Under the pieces are notes generated by a model that had not been told where the DNA came from, searched no databases, and saw only the letters and a list, made by a program, of their open reading frames with translations. A program made the position numbers and the translations under genes. A stretch of 64,000 nucleotides of DNA from Kofleriaceae bacterium (GTDB taxonomy: Bacteria; Myxococcota_A; Polyangia; Haliangiales; Haliangiaceae), in contig JACKDR010000003.1 of assembly GCA_020633495.1 (NCBI GenBank), positions 388,815 through 452,814 of the forward strand. The letters are read 5' to 3'. Shown here piece after piece: positions 48,003 to 56,275 of the stretch (position 1 is the stretch's first letter; each line of letters opens with the position of its first letter).

Positions 48003-49046
48003 ACGCGGAGCTGGTGCCTGGTGATCGTCGCGGTGTTGATCGGTGGATGCGGCAAGAAGGACGACGGTGGCGCGGCCAAGGGCTCGGCCGCGGCGCCGGC
48101 CCCGGCCGCAGGGGCGCCCGCGGCGGGCTCGACCGCCGGGACCGCGGCGCCCACCGCCGCCGCGGCGGCGCCGGCGCCGGCGCCGGCGACTGGCGCGACG
48201 CCGTCGGCGCTGACCGGGCTCGGCAGCACCGCGGTCGGCGCGGCCGCGGCGCCACCGCCCGCCGGCTCGTCGGCGGCGACGACGTCGTGCCAGGCCGCCT
48301 GCGAGCACCGGGCGTCGTGCGGCCTCGGCGACGCCGCCGGCTGTACGCCCGAGTGCGCCGCGCTCTTCGATCTCGGCGCGCTCGACGCCGCCACCCTCGA
48401 CGGCTACGCCGCGGCGCCGTGCGACCAGGTCAAGCAGGCCGAGCCGCAGTTCAAGCTGGGCGCGGCGTGCCGGCGGGCGTGCGCGCACCGCGCCGAGTGC
48501 GTCACCGGCGTCGACCTCAAGGCGTGTCTGCCCGACTGCGCCGCGCTGGTCGTCGCCAGCGGCCAGGAGCCCGACGCCGCGCTGGCCGCGTACGTCGCCG
48601 AGGACTGCGCCGCGGTGACCAACGACGAGCCTATCCTCACCTGTCTGCACGCCTGCACCCACGTCCTGGGGTGCGGCGTCGCCGGCGATCTGCCCGGCTG
48701 CCTGAGCTACTGCACCGACCAGCTCGAGCAGGGCACCACCGTCGACCAGGTCGCCGAGATCGGCAAGGCCGACTGCGCCGCGGTCAAGCAGACCGTGACC
48801 CTGCCGGGCAAGGCCGGCGCCGCCGGCCAGCACGGGTGCGACGCCGAGGGCGTCTACGAGGTGTGCGACGGCTCGTACTGCCGCGACCGGGTCGCCGCTT
48901 CGGACGGCGTCGGCGCCACCGAGGACGCGGCCCGCCAGGACGCGCTCGCCGCGTGCGGTCATCACCTGACCAAGATGGTGCTGGTGTCGCAGGCCGCGTA
49001 CCGCGCCTCGGTCAAGCAGACCTGCCGGGTCACCCGCTGCCGGTGA
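48003..49046 (+). CDS. Cys-rich lipoprotein with uncertain start
   Basis: About 341-347 residues. From GTG 48021 the signal would be only about ten residues before the lipobox Cys ('LIGGC'), too short. Reading in from 48003 gives 'TRSWCLVIVAVLIGGC', a normal lipoprotein signal at correct distance from GGAGGGG, but its first codon is ACG. So the true start is a non-standard codon or a base is wrong here. After a Pro/Ala/Thr linker come three Cys-rich repeats ('CQAACEHRASCGL', 'CRRACAHRAECVTG', 'CLHACTHVLGCGV') of about 70 residues and a C-terminal domain. Function unknown. Confidence 0.68.
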   Translation, partial: TRSWCLVIVAVLIGGCGKKDDGGAAKGSAAAPAPAAGAPAAGSTAGTAAPTAAAAAPAPAPATGATPSALTGLGSTAVGAAAAPPPAGSSAATTSCQAACEHRASCGLGDAAGCTPECAALFDLGALDAATLDGYAAAPCDQVKQAEPQFKLGAACRRACAHRAECVTGVDLKACLPDCAALVVASGQEPDAALAAYVAEDCAAVTNDEPILTCLHACTHVLGCGVAGDLPGCLSYCTDQLEQGTTVDQVAEIGKADCAAVKQTVTLPGKAGAAGQHGCDAEGVYEVCDGSYCRDRVAASDGVGATEDAARQDALAACGHHLTKMVLVSQAAYRASVKQTCRVTRCR

Positions 49047-49112
49047 CGGCGCGGCGCGCGGCGGCGACGATCGCGCTGGCCGCCGGCCGTGGCGCGATCT
49101 AGAACTGCGGCC

Positions 49113-49988
49113 ATGCTGCGTCGCCTGATCCCGCTCGCCTGCGTCGCGGCCGCATGCGGCCAGCCGCGCAGCTACGACGACGCCCGGCCCGGCGCCGACG
49201 CGGCGATCCCGGGAGATGGCGCCGCCGGTGGCGACGCGGACCTCGACGCGACGACGGCGGCCCCGGACGGTGCGACGTCGACGCCGGATGGCGCGCCCGG
49301 CGCGCCCGACGCGATGGCCGGGTCGCCGGACGCCGCGGTGCCCGACGCGGCGGCGGTGGACGCGGCGGCGGTGGACGCGGCGGTGCCGGACGCGACGGCG
49401 CCCGACGCGACGGCGCCCGACGCGGCGCCGCCCGACGCCGCGCTGGTGCCGGACGCCGCGGCCGGCGTGATCACCGGTGGCCCGTGCCTGTCGGGCGCGG
49501 CCGGCGCCACCGCGTACCGCGTCCGCTGGGCCGGCTCCGGCGGCACCGCGTACGTGGTCTACGAGGTCGACGGCCTGCCCGATCACTCGCGGGACCACGC
49601 CGCCGCCTACGGCTACCAGCCCGGCTTCACGGCGTCCTTCGTCGACACCGCGCTCGCCCAGGGTGGGCTGCTGCTCGACGGCAGCGACTTCGTCGATCTC
49701 GAGCTGACCACCGTCGGCATCTCGTCGATCACGACCGCGACCCTGGCGGTCTACGGCCGCAGCTACAACACGACCGCCAGCGGCAGCTTCACCTGGCAGA
49801 CCTTCGACGGCCTGGGCGCCGCGCCGACCAACCTGGTCAGCAACGTCGCGCCGTACGCGTGGTACGCGGCGGACATGACCACCGAGATCTCGCCTGGCGA
49901 CGGCAACGTGCTGATCCGGATCAAGGCCGGCCCGTCCTCGGGCACGCTGGCGGTCAACCGGATCGAGCTCTGCATGCAGGCGGACTGA
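49113..49988 (+). CDS. lipoprotein with PDA-repeat linker and beta-sandwich-like head
   Basis: 291 residues. Lipobox 'VAAAC' before Gly, then about 100 residues of Asp/Ala/Pro-rich linker containing six 15-base repeats, then a globular region ('YRVRWAGSGGTAYVVYEVDG...FVDLELTTVGISS...NRIELCMQ') of alternating strands like a carbohydrate-binding or jelly-roll domain. The linker should hold the head away from the membrane. Ligand unknown. CTAGAAC seven bases before ATG may be a poor -10. Confidence 0.75.
   Translation: MLRRLIPLACVAAACGQPRSYDDARPGADAAIPGDGAAGGDADLDATTAAPDGATSTPDGAPGAPDAMAGSPDAAVPDAAAVDAAAVDAAVPDATAPDATAPDAAPPDAALVPDAAAGVITGGPCLSGAAGATAYRVRWAGSGGTAYVVYEVDGLPDHSRDHAAAYGYQPGFTASFVDTALAQGGLLLDGSDFVDLELTTVGISSITTATLAVYGRSYNTTASGSFTWQTFDGLGAAPTNLVSNVAPYAWYAADMTTEISPGDGNVLIRIKAGPSSGTLAVNRIELCMQAD
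49344..49433 (+). repeat. six tandem 15-bp units
   Basis: Units beginning GACGCGGCGGCGGTG or GACGCGACGGCGCCC, each coding five residues starting Asp-Ala. Copies 1-2 and 4-5 are identical pairs, so the tract has expanded recently and may vary in length between strains. Confidence 0.75.
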
Positions 49989-50061
49989 CCCGCTCGCGCG
50001 GTCGCGCCGAAGGCCAGCGTGCCCGGTGGAGCGCCAGGCGCGATCGCGATACACGAGCATC

Positions 50062-51765
50062 ATGCGGACCGCGCTGCTAGCAGCGATCATGAGCGTAAGT
50101 TGCGGGCACGCTCCGGGCCACGGCTCGCACGATGACGATCCCGCCCGGGTCGACGCCGTCGCCGACGCCTACGTTCGCGCGACGATCGAGCACTCTCCCC
50201 TGACCATCGAGCTCCTCGGCTGGCCCGAGGCGACCTACGATCGCTTCCCCGATCACTCCGCGGCGGCGACCGCGGCCTGGAACCGCACCGTCGACGAGCT
50301 GCTGGCGCGTCTCGACACGCTCGGCGCTCAGCCGCCGCCGGGTTCGCCTGCCTGGATCACGCTGGGCTTCCTGCGTGAGGCGCTCGAACGCGATCGCAGC
50401 ACCCGGATCTGTCGATCCGAGCTGTGGGCCGTGGACTCGATGGGCTGGCAGACGTGGATCGGTGACGTCGCCGCGCTACAGCCCGTGGCCTCGGCGACGC
50501 AGCGTCGGGTCGCGCTCGCGCGCTGGGCCCGGTTCGCCGGGTTCGTCGACACCGAGATCGCCAACCTCCGCGAGGGGCTGCGGCTCGGGTACTCCGCGCC
50601 GCGCTCGGTGGTCGAGCGCGTGATCGAACAGCTCGACGCGATGCTGGCGCTGACCGTGGAGGAGTCGCCGTTCTACGAGCCGGCACGGCGGGCTCCAGAG
50701 CTGGCTGCGCCGTTCACGGAGCTGATCGTCACGCAGGTGAGGCCCGCGTTGCGACGCTATCGCGACTTCCTCGCCGACACCTATCGCCACGCGGCGCGCG
50801 AGGAGCTCGGCGTCTCGGCGAACCCGGACGGGGTCGCGTGCTGGCGCGCGTCGTTCCGTGCGGAGACCTCGCTCGAACGCGACCCGGCCGAGACGGTGCG
50901 GCTCGGTGAGGCGCGGGTCGCCGCCCTGGCTCGCGAGGCGGCGAAGATCGCCGAGGAAGCCTACGGGATCTCCGACCTCGAGACGCTCCAGACCCACATC
51001 ACCGCCGACCCGGAGGCAGGCTTCGCGGACGGCGCCGCCCAGTTGGCGTTTGCGCGCGACACGCTCGCGCGTGCGCACGCCGCGATGGATCGCGTCGTGG
51101 CAGTGGTTCCGACCGCGCGGGTCGTCGTCGATCCGTACCCGGAGTTCGTGGGAGCCGGTCCGTCGGCTCGGTACTACGAGGCGGACGCGAGCGACGGCGG
51201 TCCCGCTACGTACAAGGTGAATCTCCTGCAGCACCCGACGCGTGGCGAGGCCGAGGTGGTGGCGTTCCACGAGGCCTGGCCCGGACATCACCTCCAGATC
51301 TCGATCGCCCGGGCGTTGCCACATGGTCACCGGATCCGCGAGCTCGTCGGCGTGGGATCGTACGTCGAGGGTTGGGCACGCTACGCCGAGCAGGTCGCCG
51401 AGGAACTCGGGCTCTACCGGACGCCGTATGGCCGCATCCGTCGGCGGCTCTGGCCGGGTCGCGGCATGGTCGTCGACCCGGGGATCCACCTGTACGGGTG
51501 GACGCGGTCGCGCGCGGTCGCGTACATCACGGCCGGTGGCTTCTCCGCCGAGTTCGCCGAGGGGCTCGTCGATCGCATCGCGGTATGGCCCGCGCAGCTG
51601 ACCTCGTACGACACCGGCGCGCTGGAGATCCTGAGCTTGCGCACCGAGGCCGAGCAGCGGCTCGGTGATCGCTTCGATCTGCGCGCGTTCAACGCCTGTG
51701 TCCTTTCGGAGGGCGCCGTGACGCTCCCGATGTTGAGGCAGATCGTCGAAGCCTGCCTGCCCTAG
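50062..51765 (+). CDS. DUF885-family metallopeptidase-like protein, exported
   Basis: 567 residues. Signal peptide ending at 'SVSCGHA', possibly a weak lipobox. The body is all-helical with the zinc motif in 'FHEAWPGHHLQ' (HExxPGHH) and later 'YVEGWARYAE', both hallmarks of DUF885. Related proteins are thought to be peptidases. Codon use is visibly less G/C-biased at third positions than in the neighbours, suggesting a different history. ATG 50062 is taken because the longer frame to 50026 would put a basic stretch before the signal. Confidence 0.85.
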   Translation: MRTALLAAIMSVSCGHAPGHGSHDDDPARVDAVADAYVRATIEHSPLTIELLGWPEATYDRFPDHSAAATAAWNRTVDELLARLDTLGAQPPPGSPAWITLGFLREALERDRSTRICRSELWAVDSMGWQTWIGDVAALQPVASATQRRVALARWARFAGFVDTEIANLREGLRLGYSAPRSVVERVIEQLDAMLALTVEESPFYEPARRAPELAAPFTELIVTQVRPALRRYRDFLADTYRHAAREELGVSANPDGVACWRASFRAETSLERDPAETVRLGEARVAALAREAAKIAEEAYGISDLETLQTHITADPEAGFADGAAQLAFARDTLARAHAAMDRVVAVVPTARVVVDPYPEFVGAGPSARYYEADASDGGPATYKVNLLQHPTRGEAEVVAFHEAWPGHHLQISIARALPHGHRIRELVGVGSYVEGWARYAEQVAEELGLYRTPYGRIRRRLWPGRGMVVDPGIHLYGWTRSRAVAYITAGGFSAEFAEGLVDRIAVWPAQLTSYDTGALEILSLRTEAEQRLGDRFDLRAFNACVLSEGAVTLPMLRQIVEACLP

Positions 51766-51784
51766 ACGGCGGCGTCGTCGACGT

Positions 51785-52801
51785 TCACGGCGGTGGATCG
51801 TCGACGACGGCGACCGGCGCGGCCGGGCCGAGGGCCGCGAGCGGCGACGGGTGCGCGCGGAGCGCGAGGGTGGCGTAGGCGGCGCTGATCGCCGGCATCT
51901 GGAAGGTGACGTCGACGACCGCGTGCGTGTCGGGCTCGATCGTCAGGGCGCTCGCGCTCAGGGCGGTGGGCTCGAAGGGCAGCGCGGCGCCGCTGGCGCT
52001 GGTCGGCACGAAGAAGGCCCGCAGGTCTGGCACGTCGAGGCGGGCGTCGCCGACGTCGTCGACGTCGAGCGTGACCGCGAGGGCGTAGCGGGTCGTGGTG
52101 CCGTCGAGCTGGCGGTGCAGGGTCGCCGCGGTCAGCGCCAGCGCCGAGGCTGGCAGCCACCCGGCGGTGGCGTCGCAGATCCGCGAGGCGCGGCCGGCGC
52201 AGGGGACGACGGCGTCGACCCCGGCGGGGTCACAGACCTGCCACGCCGCGCCCAGGCAGAACCGCGCGGCGCCGTCGGCGTCGCCGTAGCACGCGTCGCT
52301 CGCCAGCTCGACCGGGCACGCGTCGCAGCGGCCCGCGGCGGCCGCGGTCGCGATCCGGTCGTCGAGCGTCGTGATCAGCTCGACGATCGCGGGGACGACG
52401 GCGTCGCCGCCGTCGCAGTCGTCGTACCGGAAGCGGTTGCGCCGGCCGGCGGCGGCGCCGGCGGTGGCCTCGATGTCGATCAGCCAGGTGGTCTGGTCGG
52501 CGCATCCGTTGGGCGGCGAGTCGCCGCGGTCGAGGACGTCGGCGGCGTCGAGCAGCGACGTCAGGCGCGCCGCCTCGTCGGTGGTCAGCGCGTCGTCGCA
52601 GGCGTACGGCTCGCGCCAGCCGTGGCCGGTCAGGGCCCCGCCGGGCGCGACGTCGTACCAGGCGTCGAAGCCGACCCAGAACGAGTCGCCGATGACCCGC
52701 AGGTGGTAGTCGCCGGGCGTCAGGGGCGGCGCGCCGTCACAGCCGGTGCCCGCGATCCCGATCGCGAGCACCGCCGTGCACCTCGCCAGTCGCCGACGCA
52801 T
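51785..52801 (-). CDS. predicted lipoprotein, unknown function
   Basis: 338 residues. Lipobox 'GTGC' before Asp, then a mixed domain with 'PGDYHLRVIGDSFWVGFDAWYDV' and six or more cysteines, and a beta-rich C-terminal part ending 'VAVVDDPPP'. No family recognised. Starts at ATG 52801 with TAGGCT at leaderless distance. Confidence 0.7.
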   Translation of the reverse strand: MRRRLARCTAVLAIGIAGTGCDGAPPLTPGDYHLRVIGDSFWVGFDAWYDVAPGGALTGHGWREPYACDDALTTDEAARLTSLLDAADVLDRGDSPPNGCADQTTWLIDIEATAGAAAGRRNRFRYDDCDGGDAVVPAIVELITTLDDRIATAAAAGRCDACPVELASDACYGDADGAARFCLGAAWQVCDPAGVDAVVPCAGRASRICDATAGWLPASALALTAATLHRQLDGTTTRYALAVTLDVDDVGDARLDVPDLRAFFVPTSASGAALPFEPTALSASALTIEPDTHAVVDVTFQMPAISAAYATLALRAHPSPLAALGPAAPVAVVDDPPP

Positions 52802-52807
52802 CGCCCG

Positions 52808-52813
52808 AGCCTA
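52808..52813 (-). promoter_or_regulatory. -10-like TAGGCT, leaderless start
   Basis: Six bases before ATG 52801 on the minus strand. Confidence 0.42.
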
Positions 52814-52857
52814 CCGCGACGACGTCGCCGGTCGGCCGACGATCGTGTCGAGCGCGG

Positions 52858-53360
52858 TCACCCCTCCGGGGGCAACCAGGCCAGCCGCAGCGCGCCGTCG
52901 TCGGCGTCGAGGACCACGAGCAGGGTCGTGAAGCCCAGCGACAGGCTCACCACCCAGCACGGGGCCGCGCCCACGGCGGCGACGTCGGCGACGTCGCCCG
53001 CGACGATCGGGGCGCGGTCGGCGCCGAGGGTGTCGGTCACCCGGGCCGCGACCTCGGCGCAGGCCTGGGGCGCCGCGCTCGGGCCCGGGCTCTGGCCGGC
53101 GCGGCGCGCGGCGTCGAGGTCGGCGAGGGTCGCGCGGTGCCCGTGGGTGGCGCCCGCGACCAGCGCCGGGAACAGCTCGTCGAAGCGCGCCACCGCGTCG
53201 GCGGCGCCGGTGATCGGCGCGCCGCGGTCGCCGCCGGCGGGTCGGTCCGGTTGCCGACCGGCGGCGGGCCGCCGCCGCTGCCGGCGCCCGCGCCGCCGCC
53301 GCCGCCGCCGCACGCGCCGCCGACGAGGACCAGGGACACCAGCGCGCCAGGTGATCGCAT
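52858..53360 (-). CDS. predicted lipoprotein, frameshifted in this sequence
   Basis: About 165 residues from ATG 53360. Lipobox 'VGGAC' before a Gly run, then a linker. Near 53235-53250 the frame changes and the protein continues 'ITGAADAVARFDELFPALVAG' to 'LVVLDADDGALRLAWLPPEG'. The break lies in a G/C-only stretch. TACCGT seven bases upstream (53373-53368) supports the start. Unknown function. Confidence 0.58.
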
Positions 53361-53367
53361 CGCGGTG

Positions 53368-53373
53368 ACGGTA
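53368..53373 (-). promoter_or_regulatory. -10-like TACCGT, leaderless start
   Basis: Seven bases before ATG 53360 on the minus strand. Confidence 0.38.
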
Positions 53374-53402
53374 GCACCGGGCGCGCGCCGGCGCCGATCC
53401 CG

Positions 53403-53408
53403 TATGCT
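53403..53408 (+). promoter_or_regulatory. -10-like TATGCT, leaderless start
   Basis: Nine bases before ATG 53418. Confidence 0.4.
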
Positions 53409-53417
53409 GTGGCCGCC

Positions 53418-53807
53418 ATGGCGATCCGGATCGTGAAGCTCGGCAGCCCGCGCCACCCCGACGAGGGCCTGCGCCTCGGCACGGTGCGGCGGCCGCCTCG
53501 CGGCGTGCCCAAGGGGGAGCTGGCGCGGCGCGACTACTACGACGCGTGGCTGCCCGAGCTGGCGCCGTCGGCGCCGCTGGTCAAGGAGGCGCTGGCCGCG
53601 ACGACGCCGCAGGCGTGGGCCGGGTTCGTGCGGCGCTACCGCGCCGAGATGGCGACCCCGGCGGCGTCGCACCTGCTCGACCTGCTGGTGGCGCTGTCGC
53701 GCACGACCGCGCTGTCGGTCGGCTGCTACTGCGACGACGAGGCCCGCTGCCACCGATCGATCCTGCGCGAGCTGCTGGCGGCGCGCGGCGCCGTGCTGTG
53801 CGGGTGA
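53418..53807 (+). CDS. DUF488-family protein
   Basis: 129 residues. Opening 'IRIVKLGSPRHPDEGLRLGTVRRPPRG' and the C-terminal 'LSVGCYCDDEARCHRSIL' (CYCxDExxCHR) are the family signature. DUF488 proteins are small cytoplasmic proteins of unknown activity whose Cys/His set may bind metal or act as a nucleophile. Its stop overlaps the nitrilase start (GTGA). Confidence 0.88.
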   Translation: MAIRIVKLGSPRHPDEGLRLGTVRRPPRGVPKGELARRDYYDAWLPELAPSAPLVKEALAATTPQAWAGFVRRYRAEMATPAASHLLDLLVALSRTTALSVGCYCDDEARCHRSILRELLAARGAVLCG

Positions 53808-54529
53808 CCGTCGTCGAGCTGCCGGCGCGGTGGGGCGACCCGGCGGCGGCGCTCGCCGAGGTCGACGCGATCCTCGCGCGCGGCCCGGCCACCGACCTCG
53901 TGCTCCTGCCCGAGGCCGCGCTCACCGGCTACGTGTCGCCGGCCGGCGACTACGATCTGACCGCCGCCGCCGAGCCGCTCGACGGCCCGACCGCGCGCGG
54001 CCTGGCGGCGCTGGCGGCGCGCCACCAGGTCCACCTCGTCGGCCCGCTGATCGAGGCCGACGGCGACGTCCGCCACAACGCCGCCGTCGGGTTCGGGCCC
54101 GACGGTGCGCGGGTGCTGCACTACCGCAAGCGCCACCCGTGGTTCCCCGAGCGCTGGGCCACGCCGGGCGATCGTCCCCACCCGCGGGTCCGCCTCGGCG
54201 ACCTCGAGGTCACGATCGCGATCTGCTTCGACCTCCACCGCCTCGCGGTCGAGGCCGACGCCACCCTCGCCGAGGTCGACCTGCTGCTGTTCCCGACCGC
54301 GTGGGTCGACCGGCTCGACACCCGGCCGACCCGGCTGAGCTTCCTGGCTCGGCACTACGGGGTCGCGGTCGCCAACGCCAACTGGGGCCCGGGCGTGGTC
54401 GAGATCCCCGGCCAGGGCGGCTCGATGATCGTCGCCGCCGACGGCGCGCTGCTCGCGGTCGCGGCGCCGGGCGCCGGCCGCGCCGACGCGGTGATCCCGT
54501 CGCGTGCGCCTCCGGCGCAGCGCGCGTGA
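53804..54529 (+). CDS. nitrilase-superfamily carbon-nitrogen hydrolase
   Basis: 241 residues, compact member. Triad: Glu in 'LLPEAALTGYVSP', Lys in 'HYRKRHPWFPE', Cys in 'AICFDLHRL'. It differs clearly from the nitrilase at 2215 in length and motif context, so it is not a recent duplicate. The 'GYVSP' and 'PWFPE' contexts resemble omega-amidase/NIT-like enzymes; substrate open. GTG 53804 overlaps the DUF488 stop, GTG 53798 is an alternative two codons earlier. Confidence 0.85.
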   Translation: MTVVELPARWGDPAAALAEVDAILARGPATDLVLLPEAALTGYVSPAGDYDLTAAAEPLDGPTARGLAALAARHQVHLVGPLIEADGDVRHNAAVGFGPDGARVLHYRKRHPWFPERWATPGDRPHPRVRLGDLEVTIAICFDLHRLAVEADATLAEVDLLLFPTAWVDRLDTRPTRLSFLARHYGVAVANANWGPGVVEIPGQGGSMIVAADGALLAVAAPGAGRADAVIPSRAPPAQRA

Positions 54530-54556
54530 GGATCGCACCCTCACGCGCCCGGTCGA

Positions 54557-56047
54557 TCAGCCCAGGTAGCGGCGCTCGAGGTGGCGCACGAACACCGCGG
54601 GATCGAGCGCGCGCCCGGTGGCGTGCTCGAGCAGGCCGCGCGCCGACAGCTTCGAGCCATGGCCGTGGACGTTGGCGCGCAGCCACCCGAGCAGCGGCCC
54701 GAAGTCGCCGCCGCGGATCGCGTCGTCGAGGCCGGGCAGGGCGCGGCCGGCGGCGTCGTAGAGCTGTGCCGCGGTCATCGCGCCCAGCGTGTAGGTCGGG
54801 AAGTAGCCCCACGCGCCGTCGTACCAGTGGATGTCCTGCAGGCAGCCCTCGCGATCCGACGGCGGCGTGATGCCGAGCAGCTCCTGCATGCCGGCGTTCC
54901 ACGCCGCCGGCAGGTCGGCGAGCGCCAGGTCGCCGCCGATCAGCGCGCGCTCGAGGCGGAACCGCAGGATGACGTGGGACGGGTAGGTGACCTCGTCGGC
55001 GTCGACGCGGATGAAGCCCGGGTGCACCGCGGTGTAGAGGCGGTGCAGGTTGTCGGGCGCCCACGCCGGGCCGTCGCCGCCCAGGTGCTCGCGCGCCAGC
55101 GGCGCCAGGTAGTCGAGGAACGCCCGCGACCGCCCGGCCTGCATCTCCATCAGCAGCGACTGGCCCTCGTGGGTGCTCATGCCGCGCGACTGGCCGACCG
55201 GCTGGTAGCGCCACGCCGGCGGCAGGCCGCGCTCGTACTGGGCGTGGCCGGTCTCGTGGATCACGCCCATCAGGGCCTGGACCCAGTCGGCCTCGTCGTA
55301 GCGGGTCGTGATGCGGACGTCGTCGGGGACGCCGCCGCTGAACGGGTGGAGGCTGGTGTCGAGGCGGCCGTGGTCGAAGTCGAAGCCCAGCGTCTTCATG
55401 ACCGCCAGGCCCAGCGCCCGCTGGCGCTCGACCGGGAACGGCCCCGCGGGGCGCAGCACCGGGCCGGCCGCGGCCTGGCGCTCGACCACCTTCGCGCGCA
55501 GCGGCGGCAGGACCTCGGCGAGGTGCGCGAACACCGGCTCGATCTCGGCGGCGCGGCCACCGGGCTCGAACTCGTCGAGCAGCGCGTCGTAGGTCGAGCA
55601 GCCCAGGCGCGCCGCCTTGGCCGCGCCGGCCTCGCGGACCAGCGCCAGCACCTCGGCCAGCTGCGGCTGCACCATCGCGAAGTCGGCGGCGGGGCGGGCC
55701 CGCCGCCACTGCTGCTCGCACGCCGAGCACGCCCGCGACATCGCCTCGACCAGCCGGGCGTCGAGCGCGGTCTCGTGGATCCACTGCCGCCGCATCTCGG
55801 CCAGGTTGGCCGCCTGCCAGGCGTCGAGCCCGGCGCGCTCCTCCTCGGCGCGGTCGAGCAGGTCGCCGACCGCGGGGTCGCTGATCTGCTCGTGGCACAC
55901 CACCTTGATCGCCGCGACCTGCTCGGCGCGGGCCTCGGCGCCGCCGGTCGGCATCATCGCCGCCCAGTCCCACTGCAACACGTTGTTGGCGTTGCGCAGG
56001 GCGTAGAGGCGGTGGAAGCGACGCTCGAGCTCGGTGTAGGCGGACAT
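54557..56047 (-). CDS. M32-family carboxypeptidase
   Basis: 496 residues, the normal length of thermostable carboxypeptidase 1. Zinc motif HEXXH in 'VIHETGHAQYERGLP', the substrate-site pattern 'GVPDDVRITTRYDE', 'SRGMSTHEGQSLLME' (third zinc-ligand Glu region) and 'HPGFIRVDADEVTYPSHVILRF' are all present. It removes C-terminal residues from peptides in the cytoplasm with broad specificity except proline. ATG 56047 follows TAGGGT by eight bases. Confidence 0.94.
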   Translation of the reverse strand: MSAYTELERRFHRLYALRNANNVLQWDWAAMMPTGGAEARAEQVAAIKVVCHEQISDPAVGDLLDRAEEERAGLDAWQAANLAEMRRQWIHETALDARLVEAMSRACSACEQQWRRARPAADFAMVQPQLAEVLALVREAGAAKAARLGCSTYDALLDEFEPGGRAAEIEPVFAHLAEVLPPLRAKVVERQAAAGPVLRPAGPFPVERQRALGLAVMKTLGFDFDHGRLDTSLHPFSGGVPDDVRITTRYDEADWVQALMGVIHETGHAQYERGLPPAWRYQPVGQSRGMSTHEGQSLLMEMQAGRSRAFLDYLAPLAREHLGGDGPAWAPDNLHRLYTAVHPGFIRVDADEVTYPSHVILRFRLERALIGGDLALADLPAAWNAGMQELLGITPPSDREGCLQDIHWYDGAWGYFPTYTLGAMTAAQLYDAAGRALPGLDDAIRGGDFGPLLGWLRANVHGHGSKLSARGLLEHATGRALDPAVFVRHLERRYLG

Positions 56048-56055
56048 CGACGACG

Positions 56056-56061
56056 ACCCTA
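56056..56061 (-). promoter_or_regulatory. -10-like TAGGGT, leaderless start
   Basis: Eight bases before ATG 56047 on the minus strand. Confidence 0.4.
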
Positions 56062-56200
56062 ACAAGGATCTCCGGCGCGCGGCGACCGGCCTCGCCGCCG
56101 GCGCCCGGGCGTCACGACGATGCCGCGTCGTGCCATCGCCGGGGTTGCCCGACGACGGCCCGACGACGTGCCGACCCACCGACGGCTCGCCAACGGCCGT

Positions 56201-56261
56201 TCACGGTCGGGCCGCCAAGCCCCTGAAAGCAGGGGGCCAGCGGCCGTGGCACGTGCCGTGA
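56201..56261 (+). ncRNA. predicted three-helix structured leader
   Basis: Nested helices by eye: outer TCACGG/CCGTGA (56201-56206 with 56256-56261), middle GGCCGC/GCGGCC (56210-56215 with 56240-56245), inner CCCCTG/CAGGGG (56220-56225 with 56230-56235) closed by AAAG, with a symmetric internal loop CAAG/GCCA. It ends 14 bases before ATG 56276. It may be a riboregulator or only a stable 5' leader; I could not match it to a known riboswitch. Confidence 0.35.
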
Positions 56262-56275
56262 AATCTGCCGGGCGC

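Noticed and set aside
56195..56262. Cyclic-di-GMP-I or glutamine riboswitch
   Set aside because: The CGTTCAC-like and helix features are suggestive, but the conserved GCAAACC/ACGCAAAGCC core of c-di-GMP-I and the GGACGGAAGTAGG core of the glutamine motif are absent.
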